Source: Chryseobacterium sp. ON_d1 (GTDB lineage: Bacteria; Bacteroidota; Bacteroidia; Flavobacteriales; Weeksellaceae). Taken from it: a stretch of 64,000 bases of DNA. Under the pieces are notes generated by a model. That model worked only from the letters and a program-made list of their open reading frames with translations, did not search any database and was not told the origin of the DNA. The first letter of the stretch is position 1, and the number at the start of each line of letters is the position of its first letter. The stretch is from NCBI RefSeq assembly GCF_006829085.1, contig NZ_BJTC01000007.1:110121-174120 (forward strand). Reading direction: 5' to 3'. This document shows positions 9,730-18,761 of the stretch, in pieces. A program made the position numbers and the translations under genes.

Positions 9730-10134
9730 TTATTTCTCATAATTTGCTCGTGCACTCTTAAGTTCTTCACTATGACGGGCGATCCACAACCAAAGTGGAG
9801 TAACCTGAATCAGTAAGCCACGACCCAGAGATGTTAATTCGTACTCCACCTTTGGAGGTACTTCAGGATATACACTTCTTAAGATCAATCCGTCTCTTTC
9901 CAATTCCCGTAAACATTTTGTCAACATTCTCTGGCTGATTCCATTGATATGGTTCTCCAAATTTGAAAAGCGCATTTTACCGTCTATTCCCAGTGCGTGG
10001 AGAACAAAAAGTGACCATTTATTACCAATATGACTTACTATATCCCGCTTAAGTTCATCCTGGTCTTTATTCAGTACTTTGCAGATGTCATCCCAGGCTT
10101 CTTCGATTTCGGCATCTGTCATCAGTCTATCCAT
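9730..10134 (-). CDS. HxlR-family transcriptional regulator
   Basis: 134 residues, the usual size for this winged-helix family. The HxlR core is clear: IGNKWSLFVLHALG, then MRFSNLENHINGISQRMLT, LRELERDGLI and PEVPPKVEYELTSLGRGL. It is divergent from the NmrA-type reductase at 10408 with 273 bases between them. HxlR proteins are commonly one-component sensors of electrophiles or quinones that control a neighbouring oxidoreductase, so the reductase is the probable target. The inducer is unknown. Confidence 0.92.
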   Translation of the reverse strand: MDRLMTDAEIEEAWDDICKVLNKDQDELKRDIVSHIGNKWSLFVLHALGIDGKMRFSNLENHINGISQRMLTKCLRELERDGLILRSVYPEVPPKVEYELTSLGRGLLIQVTPLWLWIARHSEELKSARANYEK

Positions 10135-10314
10135 AATAAAACATGTTATTGCTGTTTAAAGATAGATTTTTCTGACAAAAGAAGGTGTATAATAAAATGA
10201 ATTTGTTAGTATAGATCATGTTGTCGTATAAGTATTTTCTGTATTATTTAAAATAATCTGACTATCAATCAAAAAACTAACATCTGTGTAAGTAGCTCAC
10301 AACGAGGTGCCTTA

Positions 10315-10345
10315 TTGTTTTCATTATCTGATCATAGTAACTTTG
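10315..10345 (+). promoter_or_regulatory. Bacteroidota-type promoter for the NmrA-like reductase
   Basis: A -33 TTG (10315-10317), 20 bases, then a -7 box TAACTTTG (10338-10345). This matches the flavobacterial TTG-N17-20-TAnnTTTG form. A transcript would start near 10350, about 58 bases before the ATG at 10408. The HxlR operator should be close by in 10135-10407; no palindrome stands out. Confidence 0.6.
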
Positions 10346-10407
10346 CTCAGGGAAATGAACTTATTGTATCAGGTTAGATCAGAGTTTTGAACCTTAAATT
10401 TTTTAAA

Positions 10408-11340
10408 ATGAATAATACATCAATTTTAGTTTTGGGAGCAGGTGAATTAGGAATGCCTGTCATCCGTCAATTAGCCAAAAAAGCTAAAAAGTATAGCAAT
10501 ACAAAAGTTACAGTGCTGCTGAGAGAAGCAACGATTAATACTGAAGATATCAATAAGAAAAAGAATATTACAGAACTTAAAGAATTGGGGGTAGAATTAC
10601 TTCCCGGGGATCTGTCTGCTCCGTCTTCTGAACTGGTGTCAATTTTTAAAAATTATGACGCTATTGTTTCCTGTACAGGATATGGAAATGGTGCGGGAGG
10701 TTTTCAGCTAAAGCTGGCCAGTGCTGTGCTGGATGCTGGGGTCAAAAGATATTTTCCATGGCAGTTTGGAGTTGATTTTGAAGTAATAGGACGAGGCAGT
10801 GCACAGGATCTTTTTGATGAACAGCTTGATGTCCGGGAGCTTCTCAGATCACAAAGTGCCACAAAATGGGTTATTATTTCCACAGGGATGTTTACCAGCT
10901 ATCTTTTTGAACCTTTCTTTGGTGTTTTGGATTTAGAAAAAAAATCAATCAATGCTATTGGCGGATGGGACACTGCAGTTACAGTAACCACACCGGAGGA
11001 TATTGGTAAGCTGACAGCTGAGATATTTTTTGCAGAACCTTTAATAGAGGATAAAGTCGTATATATCGGTGGAGACACAATTACTTATGGACAATTAGCT
11101 GATATCGCAGAGTCATTGTCAGGACAAAAATATAATCGTACGCTTTCTGATATGACAGAGATACAGAATGATCTTAAAAATGATCCTTCCAATTTTGTTA
11201 AAAAGTACCGTTCAATATTCGGAGCAGGAAAAGGTGTTTCCTGGCCATTAGAGACAACCTATAATTTTAAAAATGGCATTGAGACCATTTCTGCTGAGCA
11301 GTGGGCAAAAGATAATATTGACTGGGAGTCTTTTAATTAA
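10408..11340 (+). CDS. NmrA-like/isoflavone-reductase-type NAD(P)H reductase
   Basis: 310 residues from ATG 10408. The frame is open from a TTG at 10387, but the ATG follows an A-rich spacer and puts the Rossmann motif LVLGAGELG (residues 8-15) at the usual distance. The body fits the atypical-SDR NmrA/PCBER group: an AIVSCTGYGNG segment, FPWQFGVDFE, and a C-terminal KTIE-type region that contacts substrate. These enzymes reduce aromatic or enone compounds or sense the NADP state. The divergent HxlR regulator suggests induction by a reactive compound. A hairpin repeat element follows the gene. Confidence 0.85.
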   Translation: MNNTSILVLGAGELGMPVIRQLAKKAKKYSNTKVTVLLREATINTEDINKKKNITELKELGVELLPGDLSAPSSELVSIFKNYDAIVSCTGYGNGAGGFQLKLASAVLDAGVKRYFPWQFGVDFEVIGRGSAQDLFDEQLDVRELLRSQSATKWVIISTGMFTSYLFEPFFGVLDLEKKSINAIGGWDTAVTVTTPEDIGKLTAEIFFAEPLIEDKVVYIGGDTITYGQLADIAESLSGQKYNRTLSDMTEIQNDLKNDPSNFVKKYRSIFGAGKGVSWPLETTYNFKNGIETISAEQWAKDNIDWESFN

Positions 11341-11410
11341 TGGCAATCCATTTTTTAAGATCGAATTGCAGAATAAATAGCTTTTAATAAATTAGATTTT
11401 ATAGTATAAA

Positions 11411-11508
11411 AAAGAGACCGTTATTGGATAGCTGTCTCTTTAAGTTACCAGAGCATATATTTAAACACTTTTGTAGATATTTGATAGTTTGAGCCAGATT
11501 AAAACCGG
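11411..11508 (+). repeat. dispersed hairpin-plus-tail repeat, copy R1
   Basis: Hairpin AAAGAGAC (11411-11418) with GTCTCTTT (11434-11441), then a diverged tail (about 11445-11508) with ...AAACACTTTTGTAGAT and TTTGAGCCAGATTAAA, matching copies at 20.8, 57.4 and 61.8 kb. The tail has an indel that breaks the reading frame conserved in other copies. The hairpin can act as the terminator of the preceding reductase gene. Confidence 0.6.
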
Positions 11509-11588
11509 ATTATAAAACTCATCCTTCACAGATTATATCTTTAAAACTTTATATTCAGATTATAAAACAATTTCGCAACTTTGCTTAT

Positions 11589-12485
11589 ATGAAAACCTTT
11601 AGCGATTTAGTGAACTATAATAAATATCTGAATCTGTCTGCACCACTGCATCCGTTGATGGACAGCAGAGTTTGTAAGCAGGCCATTCCAAATTTTCCGC
11701 AGACAAGCGGCGAGATTCAGGTTAACCTGTTTAAAATTTCACTGAAGAAAAATTTCACCGGAGATATTCTTTACGGCAAGAATAAATATTATACAGAGAA
11801 TGGGTTGATGCTTTTCAGTGAGCCGGGACAGGTTGTTTCCTGGGATAGTCTGACTTTCTGGGACGGTTATGCATTTGTATTTCATCCTGATCTGATCAGG
11901 CAGAATCCGATAGCAGGTAAAATCAATCAGTACAAATATTTCAGTTATGAGATCAATGATGCGTTATTGATGACGGCGCAGGAAGAGGAGACGATTACCT
12001 GGCTTTTTACAAAAATTCATATGGAGTTGGTTGAAAATAAAGCCGGAGCAAACATCAATATTATTCTTTCTCTGTTAAATACTGTTCTTTCCTACGCAGA
12101 TGTTTTTTATGAAAGACAATTTAAAGATAAAGCCACAAAAGCCATTTCAGTTGCTTCAAAATTAAAAAGCTTACTGCAGAAACATTATAAAGATCTTTCA
12201 AAACCCGTTTCAAATTTTCCCACAGTTTCCTCTGTTGCTGAAGAGCTCAATATGTCTTCCAATTATCTTACAGATCTTATCCGTGCAGAAACCGGAAAAA
12301 GTACGATCAGTTTCATTCAGGATTTTTTGATTGAACAGGCCGAAATTTTATTGCTGCAAACAGACATGAATATCAGTGATGTGGCTTATCAGCTGGGTTT
12401 TACCAACGTTCCTTATTTTTCAAGATTTTTTAAAAAAGCTAAAGGCATTTCTCCAACAGAAATAAGAAATCAGAGAAAAGTATAA
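11589..12485 (+). CDS. AraC-family transcriptional regulator
   Basis: 298 residues: an N-terminal sensor region (with the phrase ILYGKNKYYTENGLMLFSEPGQ) and a C-terminal double HTH from about residue 195, including MSSNYLTDLIRAETGKS and NISDVAYQLGFTNVPYFSRFFKKAKGISPTEIR split over both helices. It is a paralogue of the regulators at 15228 and 56040, which share the same sensor layout. A near-consensus -7 box CAACTTTG (11576-11583) ends only five bases before the ATG, suggesting a leaderless or almost leaderless mRNA. Next are an enoyl-CoA hydratase-like gene and a flavoprotein, its probable targets. Confidence 0.92.
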   Translation: MKTFSDLVNYNKYLNLSAPLHPLMDSRVCKQAIPNFPQTSGEIQVNLFKISLKKNFTGDILYGKNKYYTENGLMLFSEPGQVVSWDSLTFWDGYAFVFHPDLIRQNPIAGKINQYKYFSYEINDALLMTAQEEETITWLFTKIHMELVENKAGANINIILSLLNTVLSYADVFYERQFKDKATKAISVASKLKSLLQKHYKDLSKPVSNFPTVSSVAEELNMSSNYLTDLIRAETGKSTISFIQDFLIEQAEILLLQTDMNISDVAYQLGFTNVPYFSRFFKKAKGISPTEIRNQRKV

Positions 12486-12588
12486 GATATTCCCTGATTT
12501 GTGTTAAAAATCCCGGGTCTGTCCAATTAATTTTGAACAGACAGATAAGCTATGTCTTAAAAATTTAATATCATTTAAAATTATTACT

Positions 12589-13392
12589 ATGATTTTTACA
12601 ACACAAAAAATAAGTGAAAGCTACTGGAAAGTGGTCATCAATCATCCTCCCGTAAATGTTTTTGATCCTGAATTTTCTGTTCAGCTGAGAACGACAATGG
12701 AAGAACTGGAAGCCAATGAAAATCTGAAGGTTGTGGTTTTTGAAAGTGGCAACCCGGATTTCTACGTTGCCCATGCAGAATTGGTTAATATATTTGAATT
12801 TCCGAAAGGCACCGGAGAAACAGGACTTTCAATTTCATGGCCGGATGTTGCCAAACGTCTGGAACAGGCTCCTTTTGTAAGTATTGCATCTGTCAGAGGA
12901 AGAGCAAGAGGATTGGGAAGCGAGTTTATTCAGGCTTTTGATATGCGTTTTGCCAGTAAGGAAAAAGCTGTTTTTGCACAGCCTGAAATTGGAATTGGTT
13001 CTTTTCCTGGCGGTGGCGGACTGGAACGCCTGCATTTGTTGACCGGAAAAGCAAGAGCTCTGGAAATTATTTTGAGCGGTGATGATTATGATGCTGAAAC
13101 GGCAGCGAGCTATGGCTGGATCAATAGAGCTTTTCCTGATAATGAGCTTGACGCTTTTGTAGAAAACCTTGCCAACAGAATTGCTTCATTTGACAAAAAA
13201 ATCATTACAGCTATAAAATCTATTATGAATGAAAGAACTATTATTCCTAAAAATGAGCATATTATGGAAACCCAGACCCGATTTTTTGCGTCATTGACAG
13301 AACCGGAAGCAAGAACGAGAATCAAAAAGCTGCTGGATCAGGGGTTGCAGACATATGGCGATGTAGAACTTAACCTGGGCAAATATTTATAG
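12589..13392 (+). CDS. enoyl-CoA hydratase/isomerase family protein
   Basis: 267 residues with the crotonase fold: HPPVNVFDPEF near the N-terminus, an oxyanion-hole segment FYVAHAELVNIFE, SVRGRARGLGSEFIQAFDMRFA with the conserved Glu, and AQPEIGIGSFPGGGG. The usual A-G-G of the substrate loop is changed to R-A-R-G, so substrate preference may be unusual and CoA-ester hydration is not certain. The gene is followed after four bases by a flavoprotein (13397), so both are one operon. An imperfect palindrome TCTGT...ACAGA lies at about 12517-12540 upstream and may be an operator. Confidence 0.85.
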   Translation: MIFTTQKISESYWKVVINHPPVNVFDPEFSVQLRTTMEELEANENLKVVVFESGNPDFYVAHAELVNIFEFPKGTGETGLSISWPDVAKRLEQAPFVSIASVRGRARGLGSEFIQAFDMRFASKEKAVFAQPEIGIGSFPGGGGLERLHLLTGKARALEIILSGDDYDAETAASYGWINRAFPDNELDAFVENLANRIASFDKKIITAIKSIMNERTIIPKNEHIMETQTRFFASLTEPEARTRIKKLLDQGLQTYGDVELNLGKYL

Positions 13393-13396
13393 CTGA

Positions 13397-13963
13397 ATGA
13401 AAGCATTAGTAATCAACGGGCATATCAAATGGCCGCAAATTGCAGAAGGAAATCTGAACAGAACAATTTTTGAAAAAAGTAAAGAGGTGTTCAGCGAAAA
13501 AGAATATGAAATTCTGGAAACCGTTATTGATAATGGCTATGAAATTCCTCAGGAAATCGAAAAGTGGGTGAATGCCGATGTCATCCTGTTTCATTTTCCG
13601 ATCAACTGGTTTGGAATGCCTGCAAAGACAAAAGACTATATTGATAAGGTTTTGATGAGCGGTTATGGCAAAATCTATATGGGAGATGGCAGAAATAATG
13701 GCGGAAACTATGGAACCGGCGGGCTGCTGAAATCTAAAGGGATTATTGTCAATACCTGGAATGCACCACAGGAAACATTTGGAAATTCCGGGCAACTGTT
13801 AGAAAATTTTTCCATGGAAGAATTTACGAAACCATTTACAGCGACACTTCAGTTTGTGGGGGTTCAGCCGTTACCGACATTTGCCTTCTATGATGTTTTC
13901 AAAAATCCAGAGATTGAACAGGAATTAGTTTCTTTTGAAGAACACCTCAGACAGCATATATAA
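13397..13963 (+). CDS. NAD(P)H-dependent quinone oxidoreductase, MdaB/KefF-like flavodoxin fold
   Basis: 188 residues. The flavodoxin-2 family signature is visible: an N-terminal strand KALVINGH followed by helix N-T-IFEKSKEVF, then VILFHFPINWFGMPAKTKDYIDKVL, the segment that binds FMN/FAD in MdaB (modulator of drug activity B) proteins, and YGTGGLLKSKGIIVNTW. MdaB-type enzymes reduce quinones by two electrons. Four bases after the crotonase gene, so co-transcribed. Together with the neighbouring SDR and MDR genes this suggests a response to quinones or aldehydes. Confidence 0.88.
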   Translation: MKALVINGHIKWPQIAEGNLNRTIFEKSKEVFSEKEYEILETVIDNGYEIPQEIEKWVNADVILFHFPINWFGMPAKTKDYIDKVLMSGYGKIYMGDGRNNGGNYGTGGLLKSKGIIVNTWNAPQETFGNSGQLLENFSMEEFTKPFTATLQFVGVQPLPTFAFYDVFKNPEIEQELVSFEEHLRQHI

Positions 13964-14075
13964 ATACTGAAAAAATCATAAAAAAATATTAAAAATAAAA
14001 GGTCAGAGTAAAAATACTCCAACTTGCGGGTCTATTTTTCAGGCTAGAAATCCAAATTTTATTTTAAAACGTATT

Positions 14076-14134
14076 TCTGTACTATTTTTCAGCTGAAACG
14101 GACTATTTATTCCCCATGCCTGATGATAACTTTG
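14076..14134 (+). promoter_or_regulatory. promoter with two half-sites, same layout as at 16176
   Basis: TCTGTACTATTTTT (14076-14089) and ACTATTTATT (14102-14111) are two related half-sites 21 bp apart (two helical turns), followed after 15 bases by the -7 box TAACTTTG (14127-14134). The MDR gene at 16335 has the same three elements at exactly the same spacing. Direct half-sites two turns apart next to the -33 region are what AraC-type activators bind, and AraC genes lie at 11589 and 15228. Confidence 0.6.
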
Positions 14135-14160
14135 CTTCATTAAATAACAAAAAAAATTAA

Positions 14161-14985
14161 ATGAGTAAAATAGTTTTAATTACAGGAGCATCAAAAGGAT
14201 TCGGAAAATTATGGGCTGAAGCACTTTTGAAAAGAGGAGATAAGGTAGCGGCTACAGCCAGAAATATTTCGGCTTTGCAGGATTTGAAAGACCAGTATGG
14301 AGATCACATCCTTCCTTTAAAACTGGATGTCAACAACCGTTCAGAAGTCTTTGAGGTAACAGATCAGGTTGAAAAACATTTTGGAAGAATTGATGTTTTG
14401 ATTAATAATGCAGGTTTTGGCTTATTCGGAACAGCAGAGGAAACAACAGAACAGCAGGCGAGGGAACAGATGGAAACTAACTTCTTTGGTTCGTTGTGGG
14501 TTGTACAGGCGGTTTTGCCGGTCATGAGAAAACAGAAAAGCGGGCATATTATTCAGATTTCAAGCTTTTTGGGATTGACGACTTTACCCCTTTTAGGATT
14601 ATACAATGCCTCAAAATTTGCAGTTGAAGGGTTGATTGAAACCATCGGTTCTGAAACAGCTCATTTGGGAATCAAAACCACTTTAATTGAACCTAACGGG
14701 TTTGCAACAGACTGGGCAGGTGCTTCAGCAGTCCAGACCTCTTCGGATATTGCTGATTACAATCCGGTACGTGAGGCTTTTGCTGAAAGCGGAGATAATC
14801 CTGAAATCTGGGGAAAACCGGAAGCTACAGTCGAGCCTGTCTTATATCTTATTGATAATCAGAATCCTCCGGAAAGATTATTGTTCGGTAAGATTGCTTA
14901 CCATGCCATCCATGAAGTGTATAAGAAAAGACTGGAAGATATTGAGAAGTGGAAAGAGGTGAGTATTGCCGCACACGGGTATTAA
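14161..14985 (+). CDS. short-chain dehydrogenase/reductase (classical SDR)
   Basis: 274 residues. Cofactor motif TGASKGFG (8-15), NNAG (82-85), and the catalytic set Ser135 (QISSFLG), Tyr148 and Lys152 (YNASK) are all present. The Arg-rich ATARN after the second strand favours NADP(H). It is a paralogue of the SDR at 55107: both share ALKRGDKVAATARNI, the END of the protein (NPPERLLFGK / NPPLRLLLGK) and an AraC gene directly downstream. Controlled from the promoter at 14076-14134. Substrate unknown; related proteins are often annotated only as SDR. Confidence 0.92.
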   Translation: MSKIVLITGASKGFGKLWAEALLKRGDKVAATARNISALQDLKDQYGDHILPLKLDVNNRSEVFEVTDQVEKHFGRIDVLINNAGFGLFGTAEETTEQQAREQMETNFFGSLWVVQAVLPVMRKQKSGHIIQISSFLGLTTLPLLGLYNASKFAVEGLIETIGSETAHLGIKTTLIEPNGFATDWAGASAVQTSSDIADYNPVREAFAESGDNPEIWGKPEATVEPVLYLIDNQNPPERLLFGKIAYHAIHEVYKKRLEDIEKWKEVSIAAHGY

Positions 14986-15227
14986 TTAAAAACGGTATAA
15001 GCCACTGTAAAAGCAGCAATCCTCTGAGGGCCATGATATCAGGTTGGAACAGAAAGCAGGTTTCCGTTAATGAAAAATGAACCCGCCATACAGCCTGTCA
15101 TTTTAAATGATGTGGTACATGGCCCTTATTATCATTCAGACTCTTACTGCAGGATATATCAGTTTTTTTTGACATAAAATAATCCTGCTTCCGGCAAATT
15201 ATTTTTAACTTAGATAAAATTAAACCA

Positions 15228-16118
15228 ATGCAACATTATAAAACCCTTACGGAACTACATTTAGGCAATCACTGGGAGGCTCCGGAACATCCGCTTTTCA
15301 GTATGATTGGCTGTCTGTCTGAATGTAAATTAGGGAACAGGGAGTTTACAGCAGACTGTTATGTGATTGCTTTCAAAAAAATAAAGTCAGGTATTTTCAT
15401 GTACGGAAGAACACCATATGATCATGATAACGGTTGTCTTTTTTTTGCCAGGCCGAGACAGATTATCGAGATGAAAAATCTTGAATTTGAAGAGAAAGGA
15501 TATATGCTCATGATTCATGAAGATTATCTGAACGGGCATGAGCTTTTCAAGGAAATAGAAAAATATAGTTTTTTTGACTATGAAGTGACGGAAGCTCTCC
15601 ATCTTTCTCCAAAAGAAGAACAGATTATTTTAGAGCTCTATTCGAAAATTCAGGGAGAATATTTTAATAATCCTGACGAATACAGCCGTGATATTATTTT
15701 GAGCCATATCTCTTCTATCCTGAAATATGCGCAGCGGTATTACAAGAGGCAGTTTACAGACAGAACGCAGGTGAGCGGAAAGACTGCTTCCAAATTTAAT
15801 GATGCCTTGAGAAAATATATACAGGATGGTCTGCTTGAAACAAACGGACTGCCTAATGTAGCATTTCTAGCGGAAAAGCTTTTTGTTTCGCCAAGATATC
15901 TGAGTGATTTATTAAAGCAGGAAACCGGAAAGACAGCAATGGAACTTATCCACATTTTTATGATTTCTGAAGCGAAAAACCTGTTGAGGCTGGGAGAAAA
16001 AGGAGTTGCAGAAATTGCCTACGAACTGGGTTTCGAAAATGCTTCTTATTTCACAAGATTATTCAAGAAGCAAACGGGAATGAAACCTTTGGAATTCAGA
16101 AAGTCCCAGATCAATTAA
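15228..16118 (+). CDS. AraC-family transcriptional regulator
   Basis: 296 residues, with the same sensor layout as the regulator at 11589 (IFMYGRTPYDHDNGCLFFARPRQ near residues 50-75) and a C-terminal AraC domain: FVSPRYLSDLLKQETGKT and GVAEIAYELGFENASYFTRLFKKQ. Flanked by an SDR and an MDR oxidoreductase on the same strand whose promoters share paired half-sites, so it is a good candidate for their activator. The ATG at 15228 follows AAACCA, a weak ribosome site as is normal in this phylum. Confidence 0.92.
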   Translation: MQHYKTLTELHLGNHWEAPEHPLFSMIGCLSECKLGNREFTADCYVIAFKKIKSGIFMYGRTPYDHDNGCLFFARPRQIIEMKNLEFEEKGYMLMIHEDYLNGHELFKEIEKYSFFDYEVTEALHLSPKEEQIILELYSKIQGEYFNNPDEYSRDIILSHISSILKYAQRYYKRQFTDRTQVSGKTASKFNDALRKYIQDGLLETNGLPNVAFLAEKLFVSPRYLSDLLKQETGKTAMELIHIFMISEAKNLLRLGEKGVAEIAYELGFENASYFTRLFKKQTGMKPLEFRKSQIN

Positions 16119-16136
16119 AACCCTTTTGGGCTAAGG

Positions 16137-16163
16137 CTGTTTTACTTTTGAAACAGTCTTTTT
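16137..16163 (+). terminator. terminator after AraC gene
   Basis: Stem CTGTTT (16137-16142) with AAACAG (16151-16156), 8-base loop, then TCTTTTT. It starts 18 bases after the AraC stop. Confidence 0.6.
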
Positions 16164-16175
16164 CATTTCTGTAAA

Positions 16176-16234
16176 TCTGTGCTGTTATTAGCGGGAAATG
16201 TACTATTTATTAAGATAGAATGGGAGTACTTTTG
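16176..16234 (+). promoter_or_regulatory. promoter with two half-sites, same layout as at 14076
   Basis: TCTGTGCTGTTATT (16176-16189), ACTATTTATT (16202-16211) and the -7 box TACTTTTG (16227-16234) repeat the spacing of the 14076-14134 promoter exactly. The transcript of the MDR gene would begin near 16240, leaving a leader of about 95 bases. Confidence 0.6.
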
Positions 16235-16334
16235 ACTTGTTAAAATCATTAAAATCAAATCTGGGAAAATCAATGCAAAAGCTCAGAGAAATTATATTCA
16301 ACACATTAAATAACATCCAACCAACAACAATATT

Positions 16335-17270
16335 ATGAAAGCAATTGTATTAAAAGAAGCAGGAGGCGTAGAAAATCTGGAATATGCAGAATTGGCAAAG
16401 CCGGCGATTGGCGGAGGCGAGGTGCTGATAAAAGTAAAAGCCATCAGCATCAATCCGGTTGATGTGAAAAGCCGTGCAGGAAAAGGAATGTACGGAAGAA
16501 TCAAAACAGAGAACCCATTGATCCTGGGTTGGGATATTTCCGGAATTGTAGAAGAAACCCAAAGCCCGGATTTCAAAGTGGGAGATGAGGTCTTTGGGAT
16601 GGTCAATTTCCCGGGACACGGAAAAGCCTATGCAGAATATGTTGCTGCTCCGGCTGCTCAATTGGCGTTAAAACCTGAGAATATTTCGTTTGAAGAGGCT
16701 GCTGCTGCAACGTTGGTAGCTCTTACCGCTTATCAGGCTTTGGTTCATCATGCCCATATTCAGCAGGGTCAAAATGTTTTGGTTCATGCAGCTTCCGGAG
16801 GTGTGGGACATATTGCCGTGCAGCTTGCCAAACATTTGGGCGCAAACGTTACGGGAACTTCTTCTGCGAAAAATAAAGACTTCGTACTGGGCTTAGGGGC
16901 AGATTCACATATCGATTACCATGGTTTCGATTGGAAATCAGCAGGAAGAACCTTTGATTTTGTATTGGATACGATTGGCGGGAACAATATCGATCATTCT
17001 TTGGAAGTGATCAAAGAAGGCGGTTCGATGATCAGTATCCCCACCGGATTGAATGAAGAGGTCACTTCTAAAGCAGAATCCAAAGGAGTAAAGGGGTATT
17101 TTATTCTCGTACAATCCAGCGGAGAAGATATGAAGCAGATTGCTTCTTTATTGGAAAGTGGTGCCATTAAAGCGCATGTTTCCAAAATATTTCCTTTCGA
17201 TAAAATGAGAGAGGCACATCTGGAACAGGAAACCGGAAGAACAGTAGGGAAAATCGTAATTAGTCTGTAA
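16335..17270 (+). CDS. zinc-free MDR oxidoreductase, quinone-oxidoreductase-like
   Basis: 311 residues of the medium-chain dehydrogenase/reductase type. GROES-like N-terminal half (ISINPVDVKSRAGKGMYG, LGWDISGIVEE, GDEVFGMVNFPGHGKAYAEY) and Rossmann half (VHAASGGVGHIAVQLAKHLG, TGTSSAKN). The Cys/His ligands for zinc are absent, as in the QOR and NADP-dependent alkenal/one oxidoreductase branch. Likely reduces quinones or alpha,beta-unsaturated carbonyls with NADPH. The MRJP-like lipoprotein gene follows after 22 bases, so they are probably co-transcribed from the AraC-type promoter at 16176-16234. Confidence 0.9.
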   Translation: MKAIVLKEAGGVENLEYAELAKPAIGGGEVLIKVKAISINPVDVKSRAGKGMYGRIKTENPLILGWDISGIVEETQSPDFKVGDEVFGMVNFPGHGKAYAEYVAAPAAQLALKPENISFEEAAAATLVALTAYQALVHHAHIQQGQNVLVHAASGGVGHIAVQLAKHLGANVTGTSSAKNKDFVLGLGADSHIDYHGFDWKSAGRTFDFVLDTIGGNNIDHSLEVIKEGGSMISIPTGLNEEVTSKAESKGVKGYFILVQSSGEDMKQIASLLESGAIKAHVSKIFPFDKMREAHLEQETGRTVGKIVISL

Positions 17271-17292
17271 TCAACATGATAAAAAAATAAAA

Positions 17293-18423
17293 ATGAATTT
17301 TAAAAATATAACATTCTGGGCAGCTGCATTGATTTCCTTGGCAGCCTGTAATAAATCTCCCAACAGGGCAGATGCAAAAACTGACATTGAAACTTCAGCA
17401 GAGAAAAATGCACCTTTAGAAGAGGTTTTCTCAGACAGCACTTACCAGTTGACCGGTGTTGCTGTTGCAAAAGACAACAGGGTTTTTGTGAATTATCCGT
17501 ATTGGCTGGACACTCATTCTTACTCAGTTGTTGAGGTGAAAAACGGTAAGCCTGTTCCTTATCCTGACGAAGAATGGAACAGTTTCCAAAAGGGTGAGGA
17601 CGGACAAAATAAATTCGTAACCGTACAATCGGTAGTGGCTGATGACAAAGGTTTTCTTTGGGTGGTAGATGCAGCCGGAATTGGCCTTGGAAAGGTTTAT
17701 CAGAACAGTAGTAAAGTGGTGAAAATCAATTTGGAAACGAATGAAATTGAAAGGATCTACAGATTTCCGGGCAGTGTAGTAGGGGAAGATGTTTATATTA
17801 ATGATATCCGTATCGATAATCAAAATGGTTTTGCTTATTTAACCAATTCAAATACCGGAGGAATTGTTGTTTTAAATATCAAAAACGGGGAATCAAGATT
17901 GGTTTTAGCCAATTCTCCTTCTGTGCAATCAGATCCGAATTATCATTTTGCTCCGTTGGGAACGGAACTCAGGAAAGACGACGGTTCTTTGTTGAAAGTG
18001 AATTCAGATGGAATTGCCCTGACTCCTGACAATCAGTATTTATATTACAAACCGCTTACTGATAACCTTCTGTACAGAATTAAAACTGAGCTGTTGAGGA
18101 ATTTTGGAACAACTGAAGAAGTACTTAACAAAAGTGTAGAAGATTTAGGGAAATTCATCACAATGGACGGAATGATTTTCGACAAAAAAGGAAACCTTTA
18201 TTTGGGAGATCTGGAGAAGAATTCAATTGTGAAAATAACACCGGATCTGAAAATGCATACGATTGTAAAAGATGACGAAAAGCTGATATGGCCTGACAGC
18301 TATAGTATTTCTGACGATGGATATTTATATATTTCCAATTCACAGATTCAGCTAATGCCCTGGTTTCATAAAGGAAAGGAAGAATTTAAAAAGCCTTTTA
18401 AGGTTTTTAGAATCAAAATTTAA
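17293..18423 (+). CDS. major royal jelly protein/yellow-like lipoprotein
   Basis: 376 residues. The lipobox SLAAC places the lipidated Cys at residue 19. The rest resembles the MRJP/yellow six-bladed propeller family (PF03022): GFLWVVDAAGIGL, INDIRIDNQNGFAYLTNS, GGIVVLNIKNGESRLVL, DGIALTPDNQYLYYKPL and GNLYLGDLEKNSIV. Insect members bind amines or act near dopachrome chemistry; bacterial roles are not established. Co-transcription with the MDR enzyme suggests both deal with the same small molecule in periplasm and cytoplasm. A hairpin repeat follows 51 bases after the stop and can serve as its terminator. Confidence 0.85.
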   Translation: MNFKNITFWAAALISLAACNKSPNRADAKTDIETSAEKNAPLEEVFSDSTYQLTGVAVAKDNRVFVNYPYWLDTHSYSVVEVKNGKPVPYPDEEWNSFQKGEDGQNKFVTVQSVVADDKGFLWVVDAAGIGLGKVYQNSSKVVKINLETNEIERIYRFPGSVVGEDVYINDIRIDNQNGFAYLTNSNTGGIVVLNIKNGESRLVLANSPSVQSDPNYHFAPLGTELRKDDGSLLKVNSDGIALTPDNQYLYYKPLTDNLLYRIKTELLRNFGTTEEVLNKSVEDLGKFITMDGMIFDKKGNLYLGDLEKNSIVKITPDLKMHTIVKDDEKLIWPDSYSISDDGYLYISNSQIQLMPWFHKGKEEFKKPFKVFRIKI

Positions 18424-18474
18424 AACCATACGGGAAGGAGGAAAAACCGGATAGAGGTATTTATACTCATTAGT

Positions 18475-18590
18475 ATTAAAAAATGGCATCGCTTAAGACA
18501 AGTGATGCCATTTTTGTGACCAGTATGAAGGTATCTCTAAACATTTTTATCAATTATTGTGTGAGTTTAAATCAGGTTGAAAAAAAATTA
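18475..18590 (+). repeat. dispersed hairpin-plus-tail repeat, copy R2 (left flank of cassette)
   Basis: Hairpin with arms AAAATGGCATC and GATGCCATTTT, apical part GCTTAAGACAAGT, then the tail GTGACCAGTATGAA and a diverged remainder reading VTSMKVSLNIFINYCVSLNQ in the frame conserved between copies. Doubles as terminator for the MRJP-like gene. 18541-18761 beyond it is very AT-rich and holds nothing else that I recognise. Confidence 0.75.
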
Positions 18591-18761
18591 TTTTATATTT
18601 ATTATAGATTTTAGTGTGTTAGACAAAAAATTAAGAATAATTGCAATTGATTAATCTTTATTTAGCATTATTGGACTTCGTTAAAAAAAAGAAAAATATT
18701 AAACTATTTAATAGAAAGTTTCTGGTTAACGTCAATATTTTTAGCTTATTTAATAATTATT

